Assembly: GCF_963966145.1 (NCBI RefSeq)
Contig: NC_091048.1
Location: 6,634,001 to 6,698,000, forward strand
DNA from: Tenebrio molitor
Lineage: Eukaryota; Arthropoda; Insecta; Coleoptera; Tenebrionidae
Direction of reading: 5' to 3'
DNA: 64,000 bases
Shown: piece after piece, positions 57,337 through 64,000 of the stretch
Layout: each line of letters starts with the position of its first letter
Numbering within the stretch: the stretch's first letter is position 1
Notes under the pieces: model-generated
Told to the model about the DNA's origin: nothing
The model's database searches: none
What the model saw: only the letters and a program-made list of their open reading frames with translations
Translations under genes and position numbers: made by a program

Positions 57337-57545
57337 CGGTCGGTGGACAAATAAAACTGGGACACTTAAAATTTAATCTATGTAAATCAGACCATTGAAT
57401 TGTCAGTATATTTGTCAGTGTCTATATAATATGTCATACCAAAGTTAACCTATTTGTGATAAAGCCGTAATTAAACGATGCAAATTTGTAAATTTTGACT
57501 TATGTGATTGTCATTTTTGTCCCAGTTTTATTTGTCCATCGACTG
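57337..57545. mobile_element. Complete Tc1/mariner-type MITE (209 bp)
   Basis: CGGTCGGTGGACAAATAAAA at the left and the complement CAGTCGATGGACAAATAAAA at the right, TA on both sides (57335-57336, 57546-57547). A truncated copy is at 6231-6346. Confidence 0.92.
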
Positions 57546-57931
57546 TACATATTTAATAGTCGAGTCAATGAAGGTTTTTACTTCTTACTCATCAAAAATA
57601 GTTCCGATTTTGATAAATTTTTTTTCAATGTTCGTTTTTATATTTTAATTGAAATCAGAAACATTTTGGTGAGGGCATTAAATATCATAATTATCGATCG
57701 AGCAGAAAGTTTTGATTCATTAGTTTAAAATTAATTAATAACAAAGACAGTACATTCAAGACTTTCAGGACTGGAAAATGTAAAATAACAAACTATAAAA
57801 TCTCCAACAAATTTCGGCAAGCGCACACTTGCATCTACAACACTTGCCGGAACTGTGGTCTAATTTGATTAATTTTTAATTAATTTAATAATTAAATTAT
57901 CCCTATTAAAAAGAGCGCTAAAATTGAATTA

Positions 57932-58116
57932 ATTTCATTAATGTCATCGGAAAGCGAGTTATTGCGGAATCAGGCGATTCAAAATCAAAAAAAATCCTTT
58001 TCGAGAGGATTTCCTTTCCCATTCAACGTGAAAATGCTGCAAGTATTCGGGGCACTTTTCCAGATTCTGCATTATTGGAAATTTTTGTATTGTAAAACAA
58101 AAATATTATGTACTTC
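57932..58116 (+). repeat. Dispersed 185-bp repeat, copy 2
   Basis: Second copy of the repeat at 18884-19070; see there for the comparison. Confidence 0.8.
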
Positions 58117-58716
58117 ATGCATTACCTAAGAGATATTGTTGTTAAATTTTTCGTGTAATTATTGATAAATAAATCATGAGAAATGCTTCAAGTGTGTGGA
58201 CATTTCAACTCCAAGGATTTGAAGTGTTTCAAGTCCGGTCATAAAAAAAGCCACTTCAACAGTTTAGCTATACAGATACACAAAGGCGCGATTTTCCACC
58301 GCTTGAAGATAATAATAGTTATTTACGATATGCGTATCGTAATGTGCAACTTTACGATACGCGATGGAAAAATAATCCACCAAATATCGTAAAACGACAC
58401 ATCACGATACAAATATCGTACAACGTTTTATCTACTTTCATAATTATTAATACCAATACTTTTGTGTTTAATTAAATTTTTTATCGTATCATTTACGATT
58501 ATGATCACTTTATGTTACACGTTTATTGATAATTATGAAGTCCATAATATTCGAATAACTCAGCTTCCTTAGTTATTTTTTCTAACACTAATATCTTATA
58601 CTGTTTCCATGGTGCATTTGAGCTCACACCTTATGTTTCCCATAAAATACGCTTTTCTCTATAAGACACGTCGTCAATAGCAACGTATCTTATAGAGTCA
58701 TAAAATACGCTCACAC
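58117..58716. repeat. Spacer with a TACGATA/TATCGTA motif cluster
   Basis: Between about 58320 and 58500 the motif ATCGTA or its complement occurs about ten times, with palindromic pairs such as TTACGATATGCGTATCGTAA. At about 58658-58697 CTCTATAAGACACGT and ACGTATCTTATAGAG form a hairpin. No gene is seen. Confidence 0.6.
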
Positions 58717-59693
58717 ATATATGCCATTCACGATGTTTTGGCATAAGGGAAGGCCATGGAAAAAGTGCATTTAAGTTGGCAGTAAAGCTGTCTGTTGAAT
58801 TAGGTTATGTTTTTCTAAGTTTGAGGTTATAAACTGCGTCATTGTCTAGTGCATTGTTGTCAGTTTTACTAGTTTGCAATAGATGCACCACTTAGATAAC
58901 CCACCTATACAGTGTCTTAACCAACCAGTTAGTAACTTCTCAATGAATTTTTCATTTTAACCAAAACATTCCTAGAACTAGATTGTATAAAATCTTGTAC
59001 CTACTTATTAAGCCTTACTTTATTCGAATCTTTCTGCAAAATATTTACACACCCATCGTCTATGACAAAAAAAGAACAAAACTATTCAACTTCCATAATT
59101 TTATTAGAAAATTCTGAATCATCATTACTTGCATTAAAATTCCAATCAAATTCCGAGTCACATTCCCCTAATGAAATTATTAAAGGAAGAACGTTTTCAA
59201 ATAAAAGATTTCACATTAATTTTGCCCAATCTTCCGAAATAAGTTCTTCACAATATCTACAAAAATGTTGGCAAATTTCAGTGCATTTCAAAATAGACTC
59301 AAGCCATAAATTCACAACTCTATCGCGAAGTTATAATAGGTCTTACAAAACCCCTGTGCCATTTCAATTGGGTCGTTGTTTCTTCCTTTATTATCCGTGC
59401 TACATATTTATCTTGTACTCACCTACGATTCAATTTATACACAAAAAAAAACTTGACTTCATTGTAACTTACTGAAAATATGTTCTGCAGTCTAATACAA
59501 ACACCATCAATACGTTTTAAAGTCGCTTAATTATGATTACGATAAATTCGGCAACATGTTACTTTCATTTTGATAGATCCGCATGTCAGGCACTTTAGTG
59601 ACAGCAGAGATGACAGAAATCAAACATGTATCCAACGTTAAAAAATGAAATCATAGCCTCCCCTTATGCCAAAACATCGTGAATGGTATATAT
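58717..59693. mobile_element. Unclassified 977-bp element with about 33-bp inverted ends
   Basis: ATATATGCCATTCACGATGT at the left (continuing TTTGGCATAAGGG) is matched in complement at the right with one mismatch. The interior has one 137-codon frame (59062-59475) with no recognisable domain. No target duplication could be fixed because the flanks are AT repeats. Confidence 0.75.
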
Positions 59694-60258
59694 TATTCAA
59701 GTGACATTTTATTCATCATTTTTACAGTAATTATCACAAAAGTGAAAAGTACAATTATTGAATTGGAATTGTCACATTAGCTTCGTGCTCTTGGTCCTAA
59801 CATCTTCTTCTTTAACTGCTGCTGTTTCATCCAATGCAAGTGCCCGGCCATCGAAAACTGGCAATCTTTACATTTTCTTCAAATGATTCTTGCCATAGTG
59901 TGAATTAACTTTTAATGAAGTTCTACACGCTTACCCCATATCAAGAAAAGCCAAAATGACATCTTCCGTTACCTCCGTGATGCTTTTTTTTATTGTTCCG
60001 GCCTTGAAACGAAACATTCACCTTTTCGTATGCACTTTTAGACTTCATTGGTAACAAATTGCCCCTTTTTTCTTATTTCTTCTGGAACGTTTTGGCACAT
60101 TTCAACGATGAAAATTGTTTTTTTTCCAAATTTGTTGATATTATTACCATAGTACCCACGGCAACCTCCGCATTTTGTGTATTATGACTCGCCTCGAATA
60201 ATTTCTGAATTTATTAAAATTTCTGATAAGATGTTAGTGTTAGAAAAAATCTTGAAGC
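59694..60258. other. Unassigned spacer
   Basis: No gene or repeat structure recognised. Confidence 0.4.
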
Positions 60259-60370
60259 CAACGCGTGTTTTATAGTTTAAAAATCTCGATCTATTAAATC
60301 CTCGCTCCCTGCGGTCGCTCTGATTTAAACTACGATCTCGATTTTTAAATCGTCTATAAAACACTTGTTG
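60259..60370. repeat. Hairpin repeat, 112 nt, CTCGCTCCCTGCGGTCGCTCT tip region
   Basis: CAACGCGTGTTTTATAG and TTAAAAATCTCGAT pair with ATCTCGATTTTTAA and CTATAAAACACTTGTTG around a GC-rich tip flanked by ATTAAATC/GATTTAAA. Confidence 0.75.
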
Positions 60371-60453
60371 TCTTAATAGCTATCTATATAATACGTCAGT
60401 TACTCATATTAATAGGTACATTAGTTACGCGCTCATAATACGTTAGGTACATA

Positions 60454-61187
60454 CCGGGTGGGGCATCGTATACGCGCACGCCAGAAATCGCGACTTCTAA
60501 TTAAATAAAATTGGCGAAATTTTAAATACCTTACTAATTATTGATAAGGTATATTTGAGAATTTTTTAAATTTTTTTTGTTAATAAATAACAGTTTTATT
60601 AGTTTTCTGAAATTAACTGTTAATTTACCTATAAAGTTTTTACACTAAATGAATCTGTATCTGCTAGCCCATCAAACCCTGGTGGCACAATTACAAATTT
60701 TGACTTGGTTAGCTAAATAATTCGCTTTTTTATTTAAACGTAAACCAGACGGGTGATTTACGGCACAATGGTATAATTTTCCAACAAAGGTATAGCCGAC
60801 CGTTTTAAACCTTTTTGCCATAAAATTGACAGTTTCCATTGTCACCTAAATTTACGACAGCACAAGTAGCAGGTCATAAATAAAAATGATTTTGAAAGTT
60901 GAAATGTAAAACTGCGTTTAATTCAAAATTTAATTGGTATTTTTTTCCGTAGATTTCGTAAATAATTATAGGAAGTGAATCTGGGTAGGTTAGTATAAAA
61001 ATCAGAATTTGACTTTTTGGTTGAAATTTACATTTTAATTTTTTTTGGCTTTGTTTGTAAGTGAAAAATTATCAAAAAATTATGAAATGTACCTTACTAA
61101 TAGCCAGGTAAGTCTGAAAAATTTCGATAATTTTATTTAATTAGAAGTCGCGATTTCTCGCGTGTGCGTATACGATGCCCCACCCGG
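60454..61187. mobile_element. 734-bp MITE with about 58-bp inverted ends, TA duplication
   Basis: CCGGGTGGGGCATCGTATAC at the left and its complement at the right; the match continues through AAATCGCGACTTCTAATTAA. TA flanks both ends (60452-60453, 61188-61189). No protein is encoded. Confidence 0.9.
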
Positions 61188-61817
61188 TACAATGATACGA
61201 TAAACCTTTGAATATGACTCGAATATTAACGAAATAACGGAATAATCAGGGAAGCTAAAACAATCCTCCTTATGGTGCCGGTATTCTATGTTACAGACGT
61301 TGGTGTCGATTAAGAAAATTATTGGTATTAGTCAATATTATCAGGTTATGGCTTTCTTGAAGAGAAATCGGAAGAATACCGACCTAAAAAATCGTTAACT
61401 TGGGAACAGTGTCTAGAGTCAATATTGAAAATGTTTCAAACTGTGTAATTTATGTTAATAAATAGTTGTAAACATGTTTTGCAAAATTCAATCTCTTCAC
61501 CGCACTAGTCCTTTATTACCGCACTAGTGACATAAAAATTGCCATTACGACACTAATTTTTTTATGATGACCCATTATTATACATTACAGTATGAAAGTA
61601 GATAAAGATTTTGTCGGGTTTTGTTCCGAAAAGCGACATTTTCATGACAAAGTAAAAAAAATAGTATATTACGCATTTAAATTTAAAGTAAAAATTCTTC
61701 ACATAACGTAATAAACTTACTTGTTGTTTTTAGCAAATTTTTATGCAATTATACTTATTAAAATTGTTACCAGCAAATCAGATGTTATTTATGTTTTTTG
61801 GTATTAAATTAGACTAG
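61188..61817. other. Unassigned spacer
   Basis: No gene recognised; contains TTATTACCGCACTAGTGACA with a near repeat of CCGCACTAGT at about 61501 and 61518. Confidence 0.4.
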
Positions 61818-62147
61818 AGTTCTGGCAAGTGTTGTAGATGCAAGTGTGTGCTAGCCAAAATTTGTTGGAGATTTTATAGTTTGTTATTTTACATGTTCCA
61901 GCCCTGAAAACCTTGAATGTACAAAATGAATCCCAAAATCTTTGTTATTAAGTAATTAATTTCAAACTAATGAATCAAAACTTTCTGCTCGATCCATCGA
62001 TCGAACAAGTAATTTAGGTTTTTTGTAAGAATAAAGAGAATGTTTTCGGATGTTGAAGTTTATCTTTAATCTTCTCATTTTAAAGAAATTAAAGTTTAAA
62101 ATATAATAGTCTATTGTTATATACGAGTATGTTGAAATAACACATTC

Positions 62148-62624
62148 TACAGGGTGAAGTTGTGCAGATAAATATTTTAAGCTGTGATAGAACCCCACAA
62201 AAGGTAACGATTGAGCCAATAATGATATTTTGATATTTTTCGAGCTAAAGGGGCTAAAAGTTTTCCAAAAAAACTTTGGGAGCTTCTGAATTAGTCTTTG
62301 TTGTTTAAACCTTTGTTGTTATCTGAGTAAGTTTCAGTCGTTTCAGGTAGGTACTATTTTATCATCACGTTACAAATTTTATCAAAAATTCATGACGAAA
62401 CTCAAAAAACTTAGATAGAAATCAAACATAACCTCGAATAATATTATTGTACCTCAAAACTGCCCGCCAAATTTGAATATTTTCAGCGTTTCCCAAACAA
62501 ACTGATTCCTTTGATTCTCTTGTAAATCATTAACATTTGTAAGGCAAGTTGGGTTATTTAACCTTCTTTTAACACGTGCCACCTCAGGTTAAAATATCTG
62601 CACAACTTTCAAAATGACTCTGTA
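62148..62624. mobile_element. Tc1/mariner-like MITE, imperfect ends
   Basis: TACAGGGTGAAGTTGTGCAG at the left and complement TACAGAGTCATTTTGAAAGT..GTTGTGCAGATATTTTAA at the right pair with a small gap. Non-coding, 477 bp. Confidence 0.6.
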
Positions 62625-64000
62625 TATTCGAGGTCGGGTTAGTTAACATTCGAAATTAAGATAAATGTTATCTATCCCACCCTCTTATTCTACTACGACA
62701 ATATGATCAACAAAAAAAGAGATAATAGGCGGCTGTGGAAAATAAAACTTCTAAAACAGGTGTTGTTGCTTCATTCATTTTTATCGGTTTTACGGAAACT
62801 CCAACAAACAACGCTGTGGATGGAAAACTCAGTCACCATTTTCTTTGTTCCCTTTCAAAAAGAGGGTTCTGTCATGAATATTATGTTCTCGAGTGAAAAC
62901 CATTTTTTAAAATAAAATTCACGTAAATTGACAAGTGCCAATTTATTAAGTTATACGCTGCAAGTTTTCAGAAATTTTGTTTTCCATAACCGCTCTTTTT
63001 TTCTTTTGTTGTTTTGTTTTTTGTTGATTATATTGTTTATACTAGTTGCTGTAGGTAGCAGCTAAATAAATGATCTATAAGAATGGAAGAGAGCTTTTTT
63101 TCGAAACATGATCTATAAATCAGTTTCGATGTGTATTTCGTAACGGTTCTAATTTCAGTTTTTTTAAAGTGCAAACAATCAGAATCGAATGAAATTAATG
63201 GTGAATCCTAGATAAATATTTACAATAATTTATTTATTGAACACAATCCAGAAGCTATAAAAAACAACTCACAGTTAAATTCATTAGAGGTTTTTATTTT
63301 TGCGTTCGTAATGATGACAATAGAGGTGTTATTTTCGGAAGGTAGGTATGTCTGGGCGACTAAATTTAACATGATCGATATCTACACAAAAGAATTAATT
63401 GTAAAATCCATTTTGCACCACTATTCGAAAAATATTCTACCTGCGGCTGCTGGTATTTCAAAGATATTGAAGTATGTAGGTTTACAAAGTGAATAAGATC
63501 CTTTAGTTTTTTAAGCAGCAAATATTTTAATTTTGGCCATTTAGTTTAAATAAAAAATGCAACACGTATTTCTTCAAATTCAGTTTAGCTTACTAGCCAT
63601 GATATCCAAAGAAAAAAAAAGATAGTTTTGTTAATTGTCCGTCAAAGGATGTGTGGGTGATGCTTTCAGAGGAAGAGGAAGTTAATTAGGCATTGTCATA
63701 TACTGGGTGATTTTTTAAATCTCACGTCTAGCCAGCTAAGCCTTGGTTAAATCACATTAAAACCAATATAAATAAAAATGAAATTCTGTTCCTTGGTAAG
63801 CGCATCACTTGAGAACGGCTGGATAATTTTTTTTATAAATTATCGTAATATGTAGTTCAATAAGGTTTTTAGGTAAAGAAAAATTGGAAGAGTTGCCCGG
63901 AAAATTGGAAAATTCGGAAAAAAATGTCTATATGAACGCAAGGCCATAACTCAGGATTCGAACAATGGATATGCATAATTCTTTTTTTTTGTTTTGTTCG
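62625..64000. other. Unassigned AT-rich end of the window
   Basis: Short frames (62703-62915, 63311-63496) have no motifs. ACTGGGTGATTTTTTAAATC at about 63703 looks like another MITE end whose partner would lie beyond the window. Confidence 0.4.

Larger units (their letters stand above)
57698..61994. repeat. Pair of about 160-175-bp inverted repeats 4 kb apart
   Basis: The left arm 57698-57854 (TCGAGCAGAAAGTTTTGATT at its outer end, CTACAACACTTGCCGGAACT at its inner end) reappears inverted at 61818-61994, at very roughly 80-85% identity. Both arms have the same outer end, so they could be the long ends of one 4.3-kb composite element, or two independent insertions. Confidence 0.7.

Noticed and set aside
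1..64000. tRNA, rRNA or CRISPR arrays
   Set aside because: No cloverleaf with A and B boxes, rRNA-like core or spaced direct-repeat array was recognised by eye; short tRNA-derived pieces could be missed without a scan.

Overview
The window is nuclear DNA of an insect, most likely a beetle. It is AT-rich, its genes have many short introns (44-53 nt is common), and it is crowded with class II transposons and MITEs. The conserved genes are animal orthologues whose exons join in frame across canonical GT/AG sites. The beetle call is an inference from gene style and the Cys-type selenoprotein-M homologue; no species is claimed.

Layout. 1-1.43 kb: 5' part of an LTR retrotransposon on the minus strand, with LTR edge, tRNA-Pro primer-binding site and a gag whose N-terminus looks like the chromatin protein DEK. 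1.4-14 kb: nested transposons, namely an intact PIF/Harbinger element with two genes and a TAA target duplication, a KP-like internally deleted P/THAP element, a Tc1 fossil, several MITEs, and an intact hAT element with an 8-bp target duplication. 14.8-16.2 kb: a Cys-containing SELENOM homologue and, convergently, the E3 ligase RNF185. 19.2-19.6 kb: a small secreted cysteine-rich protein. 20.0-24.3 kb: a tandem pair of axonemal dynein intermediate chain genes (DNAI4/WDR78), the second lacking the N-terminal fifth or more. 25.0-34.5 kb: complete 22-exon DEPDC5/Iml1 (GATOR1). 34.5-34.7 kb: a candidate unidentified 50-residue gene antisense to the DEPDC5 3' end. 34.9-35.3 kb: NDUFA5. 36.9-53.0 kb: the PHD+SET chromatin gene upSET (KMT2E/SETD5 family), about 18 coding exons with a 6.2-kb intron full of hairpin repeats. 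54.6-55.2 kb: TOMM22. 55.2-64 kb: no recognisable host gene; MITEs, foldback repeats and long inverted repeats.

The host genes are housekeeping and ciliary genes with no shared pathway, although NDUFA5 and TOMM22 are mitochondrial and SELENOM-like and RNF185 both act at the ER. The more unusual material is in the repeats: a DEK-like domain on a gag protein, a five-copy foldback family with a CpG-containing centre, and a cluster of unrelated long hairpins with similar CTCG-rich tips.
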